A stretch of 59,037 nt of DNA from the NCBI GenBank assembly GCA_044340485.1, contig JBIITN010000011.1:1-59037 (forward strand), written 5' to 3'. Under the pieces are notes generated by a model, which was not told the DNA's origin, ran no database searches, and saw only the letters and a program-made list of their open reading frames with translations. Positions 7,739-17,049 of the stretch are shown here, piece after piece; within the stretch, counting starts at the first letter, position 1, and every line of letters starts with the position of its first letter. The DNA comes from UBA2093 sp044340485. Lineage in GTDB: Bacteria; Actinomycetota; Acidimicrobiia; Acidimicrobiales; Ilumatobacteraceae. The translations under genes and the position numbers were made by a program.

Positions 7739-8857
7739 TTAAGCTCCGACTTTGCCAGCAAGTGCTGCCGACGCTGTCACTACCGCTTTTTGATGATCAA
7801 GCAATGGGAAGTCGGCCATGTAATCAAATGCTCCAAAGGGATCGTCTAACACTTTGACGCCACTTAATTGTTCCATGACGGCAAGTCCACAGAATGGTAC
7901 GTACACAGGGTTATATCCGCCTTCATGTGACATCGCAAGACGACCACTGCACACGTCGTCGGCAAGATCCATCAAGATTTCTGTCATTCTGCGATAGCCC
8001 GATGTTGTGATCATCTGTCGCGCGAGTGGGTCCATCAAACTCGCATCAAAGCCGCTCGACACCAAAATAATGTCCGGATCAAATGCACGAATCGCTGGAA
8101 CAACAACTTCTGTCATCGCAAGTTCATATGCAGGGTTACCCGAACCAGGTGGCAACGGAACATTCAATGCATAGCCAGCGCCTTTGCCTTCACCATTTTC
8201 TGTGACTAGTCCAGAATTGGGTGGGAAACAATTGTCTTGATGTAGTGAGATTGTCAACACCGATGGATCGTTGTAAAAGATCTCTTGTGTTCCATTTCCG
8301 TGGTGAACATCCCAGTCGACAATTGCTACACGACCAACACCTCGCGTGGCTTGCAGATGTCGTGCTGCAATTGCGATGTTGTTGAACATGCAAAAACCCA
8401 TACCCATGGTTGATGTTGCATGGTGTCCGGGTGGTCGCACCAACGCATACCCGTTACGAATGGTTCCAGAGATCACTTCATCAGCGAGTTTCATGATGCC
8501 GCCAGCAGCCATCATCGCAATGTCATATCCGCCCTGTCCGTATGGAGAGACACCATCGCCTGCATCGCCACCTTTAGGCAACTCAGATCCTGCCTGAATG
8601 TATGCAAGATGTTCGCGAGTGTGACAACGCAAAATGTCGTCTTCTGTTGCGCGCACTGGGTCAATGCGAAACAGATGATCAATAAGACCTGACACCACGA
8701 TCAATTCGTGCATGCGTCGCTTGGTCTCAGCGTTTTCCATGTGAACAAATGGTTGGACGCCACCAAATGCATTGGAAGGCATCATCGGTCCTGATCCCGT
8801 GTCATGCCAGGCGTAGATCTCGTGGTACAGGTAGCCAGTGCGGTTTGTTGTGTTCAT
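7739..8857 (-). CDS. Class II histone-deacetylase-fold amidohydrolase
   Basis: About 372 aa. Hallmarks of the HDAC/AcuC/acetylpolyamine amidohydrolase superfamily are present: RPPGHHA (tandem catalytic His), the zinc ligands in VDWDVHHGNGTQ (Asp and His) and the third Asp in SSGFDASLMDPLA, and a terminal GGYNP. Family members remove acetyl groups from protein lysines or from acetylated polyamines via a Zn2+-activated water. The N-terminal WHDTGSGPM is typical of bacterial class II-like members. A polyamine importer and an aldehyde dehydrogenase lie 24 kb away, which makes a polyamine substrate plausible but not shown. The start is ATG 8857 (GTG 8863 in frame), only 13 nt past the encoded CCA of tRNA-Asn. 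Confidence 0.9.
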   Translation of the reverse strand: MNTTNRTGYLYHEIYAWHDTGSGPMMPSNAFGGVQPFVHMENAETKRRMHELIVVSGLIDHLFRIDPVRATEDDILRCHTREHLAYIQAGSELPKGGDAGDGVSPYGQGGYDIAMMAAGGIMKLADEVISGTIRNGYALVRPPGHHATSTMGMGFCMFNNIAIAARHLQATRGVGRVAIVDWDVHHGNGTQEIFYNDPSVLTISLHQDNCFPPNSGLVTENGEGKGAGYALNVPLPPGSGNPAYELAMTEVVVPAIRAFDPDIILVSSGFDASLMDPLARQMITTSGYRRMTEILMDLADDVCSGRLAMSHEGGYNPVYVPFCGLAVMEQLSGVKVLDDPFGAFDYMADFPLLDHQKAVVTASAALAGKVGA

Positions 8858-8870
8858 GATCACACCGTAG

Positions 8871-8946
8871 TGGCTCCGGGGGTGGGGCTCGAACCCACGA
8901 CCAACGGATTAACAGTCCGTCGCTCTGCCAACTGAGCTACCCCGGA
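8871..8946 (-). tRNA. tRNA-Asn (anticodon GTT), CCA encoded
   Basis: Minus-strand cloverleaf: acceptor TCCGGGG/CCCCGGA, discriminator G, D-arm TAGCTCAGTTGGCAGAGC, anticodon loop CTGTTAA (GTT, reads AAC/AAU), T-arm GTGGGTTCGAGCCCCAC. The mature body is 8874-8946 (73 nt), with CCA at 8871-8873. It is wedged between the permease stop and the deacetylase start, with a TAGCCT box 10 nt upstream. Confidence 0.95.
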
Positions 8947-8956
8947 AGGAATGGTC

Positions 8957-8962
8957 AGGCTA
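8957..8962 (-). promoter_or_regulatory. Candidate -10 box (TAGCCT) for tRNA-Asn
   Basis: TAGCCT on the minus strand ends 10 nt before the tRNA 5' end, the spacing expected if the transcript starts at or just before the mature end. A perfect 16-bp palindrome (8964-8979) lies immediately upstream, in the spacer position. Confidence 0.4.
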
Positions 8963-8963
8963 C

Positions 8964-8979
8964 CAGCGCACGTGCGCTG
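8964..8979. promoter_or_regulatory. Perfect 16-bp palindrome CAGCGCACGTGCGCTG
   Basis: A loopless palindrome between the permease stop codon and tRNA-Asn. It could be a protein-binding site or part of a read-through/termination signal; no T tract follows. The function is open. Confidence 0.4.
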
Positions 8980-8982
8980 TGC

Positions 8983-10305
8983 TCATGACGAACGTGCCCA
9001 AACTTTGTGTACCGCCACGTACAGCAACACGCCACTTGCGAGTATGCCCGCCCCCACGATGAGTGACTCAACCTCGAGCAGCACCATCATCCACACAGTC
9101 ACACCGAAGGCTGCGAGAGGAAACACTGGAACGTTCTTCACCGACCACGGAATGCGAAATGGTCGCTCGATGTCGGGTTTTGTTCGCCGAAGGATCACAA
9201 CAATGGTGTTCACTGCCAAAAACATGACATACACCAGTGCATCTGTGGCGCCAGCAATCACGGTGAATTCGCCCCAGAGAACAAACAGGGCGCTCGCTGC
9301 GACCACGGCCAATGTTGCCCGCACCGGACTGCCCTTGCGATTCAACAATGCCAGACTCTGCGGCAGGTCACATCGGCGGGCCATGGCAAAGAGCATGCGG
9401 GCGGCCGCGGTGACCGCGAGAAGAACAGTGCTTGTGGTGGTAGTCAACGCAAACGCGCTCATCACATCTGCCGATGCACTGCCGAGAGCGGCTTCGGCAA
9501 CTTCAGCAAGCGGATACGGAGACAACGACAACGCTTCAGGTCCGAGCACACTGACGGACACAACTGATACCAGCACATACAAAACTGCAGAAATGCCTAG
9601 TGCCAGCGCCAACCCAATTGGGGTAATGCGTCGCGCATCGTGGGTCTCTTCCGACAGAGTCACCACTTCGTCAAATCCGATGAATGCAAAGAACACAAGT
9701 GCAACGGCAGACATCAAACCATTGAATTGATCAAATCCACTCCCCTGTACTCCCTGCAACAAGTCGACTTCGCCGACGTGGGACATGCCAATTGCCGATA
9801 CGAACAACAAGCCACCTACTTCAATGCAACTCAAGGCCACGATGAACCATGCGGCGGCCTGCAGTCCTTTCAATGAAAACAGTGCTATCGCGACCAGCAA
9901 GATGAGAGCGGGCACACGCGGATTGATGTCGATGAAGTATTCCGAATAACGGCCAAAACCGAGAGCAACAGTGGATGCAGCAACGGTGAGCCCAGCAAGC
10001 ATCGCCCAGCCAATTCCAAAAGACATTAGTGGCGAAAACACTTGTCGTGCGTATTCGTATTCGCCACCAGTCTTGGAATACATCGATGACAATTCCATGT
10101 AACTCATGGCGGTCAATGCACACAACATCGCGGAAAGAAGAAACGCAAGCCACACCAAACCGCCCGCGTGCTCCGTGGCCGGGCCAAGCAACACATAGAT
10201 GCCTGCGCCCACAATAATGCCCACGCCACTTGCGGTGACGTGAACAAGATTTAGCGATTTGGGCAGTTCAACATTGTTTTGCGATGTGCCCGCAGTATCT
10301 GACAT
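8983..10305 (-). CDS. APC-superfamily amino acid permease
   Basis: 440 aa integral membrane protein with about 12 hydrophobic segments. The first membrane segment carries the substrate-binding unwound motif GVGIIVGAGIYVLLG characteristic of APC/CAT amino acid transporters, followed by GLVWLAFLLSAMLCALTAMSY and the TGGEYEY loop. FFAFIGFDEVVTLSEET is the conserved helix 6 region. It should import or exchange amino acids or related cationic solutes; the substrate cannot be read from sequence. It starts 13 nt after the sigA stop. A TACATT box (10312-10317) 6 nt upstream of the ATG suggests its own leaderless transcript despite the operon-like position. Confidence 0.9.
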   Translation of the reverse strand: MSDTAGTSQNNVELPKSLNLVHVTASGVGIIVGAGIYVLLGPATEHAGGLVWLAFLLSAMLCALTAMSYMELSSMYSKTGGEYEYARQVFSPLMSFGIGWAMLAGLTVAASTVALGFGRYSEYFIDINPRVPALILLVAIALFSLKGLQAAAWFIVALSCIEVGGLLFVSAIGMSHVGEVDLLQGVQGSGFDQFNGLMSAVALVFFAFIGFDEVVTLSEETHDARRITPIGLALALGISAVLYVLVSVVSVSVLGPEALSLSPYPLAEVAEAALGSASADVMSAFALTTTTSTVLLAVTAAARMLFAMARRCDLPQSLALLNRKGSPVRATLAVVAASALFVLWGEFTVIAGATDALVYVMFLAVNTIVVILRRTKPDIERPFRIPWSVKNVPVFPLAAFGVTVWMMVLLEVESLIVGAGILASGVLLYVAVHKVWARSS

Positions 10306-10311
10306 ACAGCC

Positions 10312-10317
10312 AATGTA
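10312..10317 (-). promoter_or_regulatory. -10-like TACATT before the APC permease
   Basis: TACATT lies 6 nt upstream of the ATG with no Shine-Dalgarno sequence between, the layout expected for leaderless transcription. It sits in the 13-nt gap after sigA. Confidence 0.4.
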
Positions 10318-10318
10318 T

Positions 10319-11491
10319 CTAGCCGATGTCGTCTAGAAACGAACGAAGTTTTCGGCTGTTATTAGGATGGCGCATTCGTGCAAGTGTTTTCTGCTCGATT
10401 TGTCGCACGCGTTCGCGTGTAACACCTTCTTCTTTAGCAACATCATCAAGGGTTTGAGGCTTTCCGTTTTGTATACCAAAACGCTTCTCCAGTATTCGAC
10501 GATCACGTTCTGGGAGAGCTTGAAGTTCATACACAATCGCCGCCATTAGCATTTTGCGCTGAACCTGCTCAACGGGAGAATCGTCTTCATCGTCAGATGA
10601 CACACGATCAGACCATGTCTGTGAATCATCATCACTTCCCACTGGCGCATCAAGACTGATAGTGACTGATGAAATTTGCCGCAATTCCAGGATGCGTTCT
10701 GGCTCAAGCATCGTGCGATGTGCAAGCTCGTCGAGCGTTGGTTCTCGTTCCATCTCCACTGTCAACTCACGCTCTGCCTTTGCAATGCGATGCAGCAACT
10801 CGACAACATGGCTTGGCACCCTGATTGTGCGACCCTGATCAGCCATAGCTCTCATCATCGCTTGACGGATCCACCACGTTGCATAGGTGGAGAACTTGAA
10901 ACCTTTCTCCCAGTCGTATTTCTCCGCAGCGCGCATCAAACCGATGTTTCCCTCCTGAATGAGATCTGGCAACTGCAAGCCTTTTCCGTCATAACGACGC
11001 GCGATAGACACCACGAGTCGCAAATTGGCGGTGATGAGGTGCTCGCGTGCGGCATCACCGGTATGTACCACTCCGCGCAAACGTCGCTTTTCTGCAACCG
11101 AGAGATCTCTATTTTCCAATTGTTTCTTTGCAACCAGCATCTCTTGTATTTGACGACCAAGGGTTCTCTCTTGTTCTGCGGTGAGTAGGTCTACTTGACC
11201 AATCTCCTGCAGATACATCTTCATCGGGTCATTCGACTCACCACTTCGTCGTGAAGCCATTCGCTTTTCAGGAAGTGGTTCGATCTCGGGCTCGACATGA
11301 GACACCGAGACGCCAGCGGCTGTCAGTGCCTTTTCCACCACATGAAGAACCTCTTCACTGAGTTCCACTTTGCGCAAAACATGAGCCACGTTGTTTGGCT
11401 CGACAGCGTTGTCTTCTGATTTTGATTCCAGCAGTAATTGCCACTCACCTGGATCAATACTTGGGTGGGGCGGGCTGGGAATCTGCATCAT
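10319..11491 (-). CDS. sigA: Primary RNA polymerase sigma factor (SigA/RpoD family)
   Basis: 390 aa. After a short, poorly conserved N-terminus (about 1-85, a reduced region 1.1) come region 1.2 (DPMKMYLQEIGQVDLLT), region 2 with the core-binding and -10 recognition block (DLIQEGNIGLMRAAEKYDW and FSTYATWWIRQAMMRA), region 3 (RVPSHVVELL) and region 4.2 helix-turn-helix (TLDDVAKEEGVTRERVRQIE). These give essential housekeeping promoter recognition. It lies 2 nt downstream of the dnaG stop, the conserved macromolecular-synthesis arrangement. The start is one of two adjacent ATGs. Confidence 0.95.
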   Translation of the reverse strand: MMQIPSPPHPSIDPGEWQLLLESKSEDNAVEPNNVAHVLRKVELSEEVLHVVEKALTAAGVSVSHVEPEIEPLPEKRMASRRSGESNDPMKMYLQEIGQVDLLTAEQERTLGRQIQEMLVAKKQLENRDLSVAEKRRLRGVVHTGDAAREHLITANLRLVVSIARRYDGKGLQLPDLIQEGNIGLMRAAEKYDWEKGFKFSTYATWWIRQAMMRAMADQGRTIRVPSHVVELLHRIAKAERELTVEMEREPTLDELAHRTMLEPERILELRQISSVTISLDAPVGSDDDSQTWSDRVSSDDEDDSPVEQVQRKMLMAAIVYELQALPERDRRILEKRFGIQNGKPQTLDDVAKEEGVTRERVRQIEQKTLARMRHPNNSRKLRSFLDDIG

Positions 11492-11493
11492 GA

Positions 11494-13230
11494 TCAGCTA
11501 TCCACCACTGCTCGTGCTGACAGCCACCCCAACAACTCTGCCGCGACGAGTTCTGCCTCGTCAGAATTATGCAAATCATCGAGGCGTATTCGTGCATGTC
11601 GGTCGTCACGAATCTGGTCCACATCCGCTCCGTGTACACGATGTGACAGTGCTCGTCGTACTGCCGCACCAATCAGAGTCTTTGCTTCTGTAAATGGTTC
11701 AACTTCGTATTCAAGAACCGCTGCCCGTTCGATTATGTCTGCGGCTTCACCGTCAACACTCGACAACGCAGTCGTAACGTCACCTTGGGCATCTACAAGG
11801 GCAACAAATGCTTGTCTGCTGGGTTCATCCACAAAAAGTTGTTCAGTGAGCCACGGAGCAATGTCGTCCCAGCGGTGAATCAACATTGACAATGCAACAA
11901 AACCGGCGCCGTCTGGCATGTGGCGCGTTGCTGCGACGACCACATTGTCTGACGACCCGGTCTTTGCGATCTTCACTAGTTCTGATGCTGCGATACCTGT
12001 GTGAGTTGCTACCTGGGCTGCATACAGGCTGCGTACGTTCACGTCTGGGTGTTCGTTGATAACACGCATCGCTTGTTCGGCCGTACGAGCACGCCCTTCT
12101 GGTGAACGTACATCTCCGGCATCAAGAACACGCTGCAGTCGAAAGCCCAAGAATGGTGTTGCAAACGCAATTGCTTGGCGAAGTGCATCCGGGTCATGTT
12201 GTGCCAAATCGCCAGGATCTCGACCTTCTGGAAATTTCGCCACAGACACAGAAACCGCGTAACGCTTTTCCCATTCGTAAAAACGCGCGGCTGCTCCCTG
12301 CCCTGCCGCGTCAGCATCAAATGCCAATACCACTTTCGATGCAAAGCGTTTTAATGTCTTCACGTGTTCTTCGGTCAGTGCTGTGCCACATGTAGCCACC
12401 GCAGTAGTGAGTCCAATTTGATGAAAGCCGATGACATCGGTATAGCCCTCACAGATGATGACCGTGTCTGCTTTCACGATATCGGTCTTTGCCCAATTCA
12501 ATCCGTATAACGTGCGCGATTTTGTATAGATGGGAGTCTCAGTGGAGTTCTTATATTTGGCGGGGTCAGTAGAGCCTGGCAAGATACGCCCACCAAACGC
12601 AACAGCATTACCCGATTCATCAAAGATCGGAAACATAATGCGTGCACGGAATGAATCTTGTAACCGATCTCGTTTATTGACAAAACCAAGACCTACTTCG
12701 CTCAGCATTTCTCCAGACACCCCGAGCGAGCTTGACAACTGATCCCAATCATCAGGCGACCAACCCAACTTAAATGAGCGCGCTACATCTCCACTGATGC
12801 CACGTGATTTTAAATATTCGCGTGCAGCGCGAGCCGTAGGATCGGTCAACAAACGATCGTGATACCACTGCACCGCGCGATCCATCGCTGCATACATCTC
12901 TTTACGTCGTTGGCGTGTCTTGTCATCGGGGCCAGAGGTGTAATGGAGCTCAATCCCCGCCCTGCTCGCCAACTTCTCCACCGCACCAACAAAATCGAGA
13001 TGCTCTATCTCTTGGACAAATGTAAATACATCACCACCTGCATTGCATCCGAAACACTTGTAACGACCCGTGTCTTCACGAACACTAAATGACGGTGATT
13101 TCTCGGAATGAAAAGGGCACAAGCCTGACATATTGCGACCAACTCGCCGCAAGGTCACGTACTGACCGACCACGTCGACTATGGAAACAGAAGAACGAAC
13201 TCTTTCGATATCGTCTGCAACTATGCCCAT
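11494..13230 (-). CDS. dnaG: DNA primase DnaG
   Basis: 578 aa. The N-terminal CHC2 zinc-binding domain shows Cys38, His41, Cys59 and Cys62 (CPFH...CFGC). The RNA-polymerase catalytic domain carries the TOPRIM motifs EGYTDVIGFHQIG and VLAFDADAAGQGAA, and the C-terminal part is the helicase-interaction region. It makes RNA primers for Okazaki fragments. A TAATGT box (13237-13242) ends 6 nt before the ATG with no SD, so a leaderless dnaG-sigA transcript is likely. The gene follows ppdK after 69 nt. Confidence 0.96.
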   Translation of the reverse strand: MGIVADDIERVRSSVSIVDVVGQYVTLRRVGRNMSGLCPFHSEKSPSFSVREDTGRYKCFGCNAGGDVFTFVQEIEHLDFVGAVEKLASRAGIELHYTSGPDDKTRQRRKEMYAAMDRAVQWYHDRLLTDPTARAAREYLKSRGISGDVARSFKLGWSPDDWDQLSSSLGVSGEMLSEVGLGFVNKRDRLQDSFRARIMFPIFDESGNAVAFGGRILPGSTDPAKYKNSTETPIYTKSRTLYGLNWAKTDIVKADTVIICEGYTDVIGFHQIGLTTAVATCGTALTEEHVKTLKRFASKVVLAFDADAAGQGAAARFYEWEKRYAVSVSVAKFPEGRDPGDLAQHDPDALRQAIAFATPFLGFRLQRVLDAGDVRSPEGRARTAEQAMRVINEHPDVNVRSLYAAQVATHTGIAASELVKIAKTGSSDNVVVAATRHMPDGAGFVALSMLIHRWDDIAPWLTEQLFVDEPSRQAFVALVDAQGDVTTALSSVDGEAADIIERAAVLEYEVEPFTEAKTLIGAAVRRALSHRVHGADVDQIRDDRHARIRLDDLHNSDEAELVAAELLGWLSARAVVDS

Positions 13231-13236
13231 AACGAC

Positions 13237-13242
13237 ACATTA
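13237..13242 (-). promoter_or_regulatory. -10-like TAATGT before dnaG
   Basis: TAATGT is followed by 6 nt and then the dnaG ATG; no ribosome-binding site is visible. It is read as the -10 of a leaderless dnaG-sigA promoter. The -35 is not obvious. Confidence 0.45.
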
Positions 13243-13299
13243 GTGCCGGCTCTCACAGAGTCCGACCGAAACGCCCTGCTATTGAGGACAGATCTATTC

Positions 13300-15981
13300 C
13301 TACTTCGTCTCTGTTCTGTTGCCACCAATAATCGCCTGCGCAGCCGATAAACGTGCGATTGGTACGCGATATGGCGAACAGCTCACGTAGTTCAACCCAG
13401 CCTTATAGAAGAAAGCGATTGACTCCGAATCGCCACCATGCTCTCCACAAATGCCCATCTTCATAGTTTTGTTCACCGAACGTCCACGTTGTGCGGCCAA
13501 CTTCACTAATTCACCAACTCCGTTTTGATCAATCGTCTCAAATGGATTTCTTTTCAAAAGTCCAGCTTCCAGATAGGCCGGCATCAAACGGCTTTCAATG
13601 TCGTCGCGACTGAAGCCAAATGTCATCTGAGTGAGGTCGTTGGTACCGAAACTAAAGAAGTCAGACACTTCAGCAAGCTCATCTGCTCGAAGTGCGGCCC
13701 GTGGGGTCTCGACCATTGTGCCGATGGTGATTTTGGGACGAGTCACGCGCTTCCCACTTTTGCTTTTTGTTGCTGGACGCGAGTTCATTTCAGCAATGAC
13801 TTCCTCTACCCAACTTCGTGCCAATGCCATTTCCTCGCGTGTCACGGTGAGCGGAATCATCACTTCAACGATTGGTCTGAATCCCTTTGCTGCAATTTCG
13901 TCGGCCGCCTCAATCAGGGCACGTACCTGCATTGCATACAAGCCAGGTTTAATCACACCAAGGCGCACGCCACGTGTTCCGATCATTGGATTGACCTCCG
14001 ACCAGCTGTGGGCTGCGCGTAACAGGTCTTCTTCTTCTGGAGTGAGCCCCTCGGTCACTTCTTTGATCTCTAACTCATCGACACTGGGAAGAAACTCATG
14101 AAGAGGTGGATCAAGCAATCGAATTGTTACGGGTAAGCCGGACATCTCTTTCAATAACGCAACGAAGTCTTCTTTTTGCACTTTGCGGAGTTCTTCAAGT
14201 GCAGCCGTTTCGTCATCTGGTGAATGAGCAAGAATCATGCGGCGCACCACTGGTAAACGATCTGGCGCCAAGAACATGTGCTCGGTGCGACATAGTCCAA
14301 TGCCTTCTGCCCCAAGTTCACGTGCGCGCTTTGCATCTTCTGCGGTATCTGCATTTGCGCGCACCGCGAGCTTGCCCTTTCGAATTTGGTCGGACCACCG
14401 CAAAATGGTTTCGAATTCTTTTGTGGGTATTGCGGGCATCAACTCGAGTGCACCGAGCATCACTTCCCCGGTGGAGCCATCAAGTGAAATCACGTCACCT
14501 TCACGAACCACGACTCCATTGACAGAAAATTGTTTGCCGCTGATGTTGACTGCTTCAGCCCCGACAATTGCAGGAGTTCCCCATCCACGCGCAACGACTG
14601 CAGCATGGCTTACCAAACCACCTCGTGCGGTAAGGATTCCCCTGGCCACCATCATGCCGTGAACGTCTTCGGGGCTCGTCTCTGCACGAACCAAAATGAC
14701 ATCTTCGCCCTGGAGTGCTGCGCGTACGACATCATCTGCATCGAAATACACTTTGCCCACGGCAGCCCCAGGTGATGCGGCGAGGCCTTTCGCAATGACC
14801 TCTCCTTTTTTCCTGAATTGTGGATGCAATACTTGGTCGAGATGTTCAGCAGTGACACGCAGCAAAGCTTCTTTCTGACTGATCTTCCATGCACCACGTG
14901 CCGTAGAAGATGGCTTTGTCATATCAACTGCCATCTTTAATGCCGCTGCTCCTGTGCGTTTACCAACGCGTGTCTGCAACATCCATAGCTTGCCCTGTTC
15001 AATGGTGAACTCGGTGTCGCACATGTCTTTGTAGTGCTTTTCGAGACGCGTGAAGATCGCAAACAACTCGGCATGAATCTTTGGAAACTTCGCCTTTAGA
15101 GCGTCAAGATCTTCAGTATTGCGAATGCCTGCCACGACGTCTTCGCCTTGGGCATTCACGAGAAAGTCACCGTAGGGTTTGTTTTGGCCAGTGGCCGCAT
15201 TGCGGGTAAACCCAACGCCAGTACCCGAATTGTCATCGCGATTTCCAAACACCATCGCTTGAATGTTCACCGCTGTTCCCAATTCATGGCTGATCTTTTC
15301 ACGCACGCGGTATGCAATGGCACGTGGGCCATTCCAGGAGCGGAACACAGCCTCAATTGCTCCACGTAATTGTTTTGCAGGATCTTGCGGAAATGGCTTC
15401 CCAGTGTGACGCGCCACTTCTTCTTTGTATGCCTCACACAGTTTTTGCAATGCAGATGCAGGAATGTCGGCATCCGTGCGTGCCGCAGTCGTCTTTTTTA
15501 TTTCATCCAATGCATACTCAAACGGCTCACCCTGCAACCCAAGGACAATCCGCGCATACATCGAAATAAAACGGCGGTATGAGTCGTAGGCAAATCGTTC
15601 ATCGTTGGTGGAATCGGCTAAGCCGCGAACACTCTTGTCATTCAGGCCAAGGTTCAACACAGTGTCCATCATTCCTGGCATAGAGAATTTGGCGCCCGAG
15701 CGCACTGATACCAACAGTGGATTTTTCACATCGCCCAATTTGCGACCCATTTTGCGTTCCAGTGCCGCAACGTGTCGCTGTATTTCATCATCAAGACCAC
15801 GAGGCCAACCACCGCGCATATAAGCGCGACATGCATCGGTGGTGATGGTGAAGCCATGCGGCACCGGCAACTTCAACACACTCATCATCTCTGCGAGGTT
15901 TGCACCCTTGCCACCAAGAAGATCTTTCAATTCCATCGGCGAACGACGATGTTTATGGTCAAAAGCGTAAATGTAGGGCAC
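13300..15981 (-). CDS. ppdK: Pyruvate, phosphate dikinase
   Basis: 893 aa, full length. It interconverts pyruvate + ATP + Pi and PEP + AMP + PPi. The N-terminal ATP-grasp part begins LLGGKGANLAEM. The central swivelling domain has the phosphohistidine in GGLVSHAAVVARGWGTPAI. The C-terminal PEP/pyruvate barrel has GIGLCRTEHMF, SFGTNDLTQMTFG and the catalytic-Cys region MGICGEHGGD. The start is GTG 15981, with TAGACT 7 nt upstream and no SD. It is monocistronic or leads into dnaG 69 nt further on, and is divergent from the M50 protease gene. Confidence 0.96.
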   Translation of the reverse strand: MPYIYAFDHKHRRSPMELKDLLGGKGANLAEMMSVLKLPVPHGFTITTDACRAYMRGGWPRGLDDEIQRHVAALERKMGRKLGDVKNPLLVSVRSGAKFSMPGMMDTVLNLGLNDKSVRGLADSTNDERFAYDSYRRFISMYARIVLGLQGEPFEYALDEIKKTTAARTDADIPASALQKLCEAYKEEVARHTGKPFPQDPAKQLRGAIEAVFRSWNGPRAIAYRVREKISHELGTAVNIQAMVFGNRDDNSGTGVGFTRNAATGQNKPYGDFLVNAQGEDVVAGIRNTEDLDALKAKFPKIHAELFAIFTRLEKHYKDMCDTEFTIEQGKLWMLQTRVGKRTGAAALKMAVDMTKPSSTARGAWKISQKEALLRVTAEHLDQVLHPQFRKKGEVIAKGLAASPGAAVGKVYFDADDVVRAALQGEDVILVRAETSPEDVHGMMVARGILTARGGLVSHAAVVARGWGTPAIVGAEAVNISGKQFSVNGVVVREGDVISLDGSTGEVMLGALELMPAIPTKEFETILRWSDQIRKGKLAVRANADTAEDAKRARELGAEGIGLCRTEHMFLAPDRLPVVRRMILAHSPDDETAALEELRKVQKEDFVALLKEMSGLPVTIRLLDPPLHEFLPSVDELEIKEVTEGLTPEEEDLLRAAHSWSEVNPMIGTRGVRLGVIKPGLYAMQVRALIEAADEIAAKGFRPIVEVMIPLTVTREEMALARSWVEEVIAEMNSRPATKSKSGKRVTRPKITIGTMVETPRAALRADELAEVSDFFSFGTNDLTQMTFGFSRDDIESRLMPAYLEAGLLKRNPFETIDQNGVGELVKLAAQRGRSVNKTMKMGICGEHGGDSESIAFFYKAGLNYVSCSPYRVPIARLSAAQAIIGGNRTETK

Positions 15982-15988
15982 GTGGCGA

Positions 15989-15994
15989 AGTCTA
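15989..15994 (-). promoter_or_regulatory. -10-like TAGACT before ppdK
   Basis: TAGACT is 7 nt upstream of the ppdK GTG start without an SD sequence, consistent with a leaderless transcript. It lies in the 68-bp divergent region shared with the M50 protease gene. Confidence 0.4.
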
Positions 15995-16049
15995 GGGCTG
16001 GGTGCCAGAGCAAGCCCATTTGCATCTGCGTAGGCTGAGAGCGATCACG

Positions 16050-17042
16050 ATGCCATCAACCACAACACGCCCCCGCCTTCGAATACTCGGATTTCCCACA
16101 CAGATTCGTCCGGGTTTCATTGTGTTCATTGCACTTGTGGTGTTGCTCTATGGCGGCACTCTCGGATTGTGGGTTGGTGCATCGCTTGCCGTTTTCACAC
16201 TTATTCACGAACTTGGCCATGCGATAGCGGCGAGGGCAAGCGGTTGTGTTGCATCAATCTCTTTAAATTTCATGATGGCCTATGCCGCCTACGAACCGAC
16301 ACGACCACTTTCTTGGCGACAACGAGTCGGTATTGCACTCGCGGGTTCAAGTGCTCAAGTACTTATTGGCACGATTGTTCTCGTCGCAATGGGCGTGAAT
16401 CCTTTTGACTACGACGCAGTGACCAACTCAGAAGCAAGCGCGGCTATTTGGTGGTCAGCAATCATTCTCGGGCTGATCAACTTGGTCCCGCTCATGCCAC
16501 TTGATGGTGGTGCAGTGGTAAGCACCATTCTTGAACACCTCTTCCCTGCCCGGGGTCGGTGGATGATGTTACGTGCAAGCGTTGCAATAACGGCGTCGCT
16601 GGTGTTTTTTGCATTTGTCACTGACTCGCTACGCGGATTTCTACCGTTCACTTTGTTCTTGCTGTTCATTCAGTACCAAACTTTTAATGCTGAAAAATTA
16701 GTACGACAAGGAAAGGCTCAACCAACGGGTGAGCCAATGATTGACGCGCAAGTGATCGAACAACTAGTCGACATCGAACGCCACGACGATGCGTTGCGGT
16801 ATGCCCGCGACGCTTTCAAGAAATGTCCGAATGACAGCATTGCGCTGCAAGCCGCACGAGCAACAGCCTCACAAGGTGACATTTCAGCGACCGTAACGTG
16901 GTTGCGTGCGGGTCTTGCCACCACCATCGATCCAATATCCCTATTCCATGGCGTGAACGCATCACCTGAAATCGTCAAGATTCGTGAACACCCCGACCTC
17001 CAGTCGGTCATTGCGGCAATTGCGCTTCAGGCGAATCAGTAA
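16050..17042 (+). CDS. M50/site-2-protease family membrane metalloprotease with helical C-domain
   Basis: About 330 aa. Membrane segments start at residues about 20-50. The zinc motif HELGHA sits in a predicted helix (FTLIHELGHAIAARASG), and the second motif NLVPLMPLDGG supplies the third ligand, as in intramembrane site-2 proteases. More hydrophobic segments follow to about residue 205. The soluble C-terminal part (about 215-330) has a TPR-like look (DDALRYARDAFKKCPND...ALQAARATASQG). It probably cleaves membrane substrates within the bilayer. ATG 16050 is preferred over the upstream ATG at 16002 because the latter adds a non-conserved leader. It ends 7 nt from the convergent ygfZ stop. Confidence 0.85.
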   Translation: MPSTTTRPRLRILGFPTQIRPGFIVFIALVVLLYGGTLGLWVGASLAVFTLIHELGHAIAARASGCVASISLNFMMAYAAYEPTRPLSWRQRVGIALAGSSAQVLIGTIVLVAMGVNPFDYDAVTNSEASAAIWWSAIILGLINLVPLMPLDGGAVVSTILEHLFPARGRWMMLRASVAITASLVFFAFVTDSLRGFLPFTLFLLFIQYQTFNAEKLVRQGKAQPTGEPMIDAQVIEQLVDIERHDDALRYARDAFKKCPNDSIALQAARATASQGDISATVTWLRAGLATTIDPISLFHGVNASPEIVKIREHPDLQSVIAAIALQANQ

Positions 17043-17049
17043 CGACTGA

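Noticed and set aside
8951..9730. 259-codon plus-strand frame opposite the APC permease
   Set aside because: It lies fully antisense to a strongly supported membrane protein gene, with Thr/Ala-rich low-complexity translation typical of a shadow frame.
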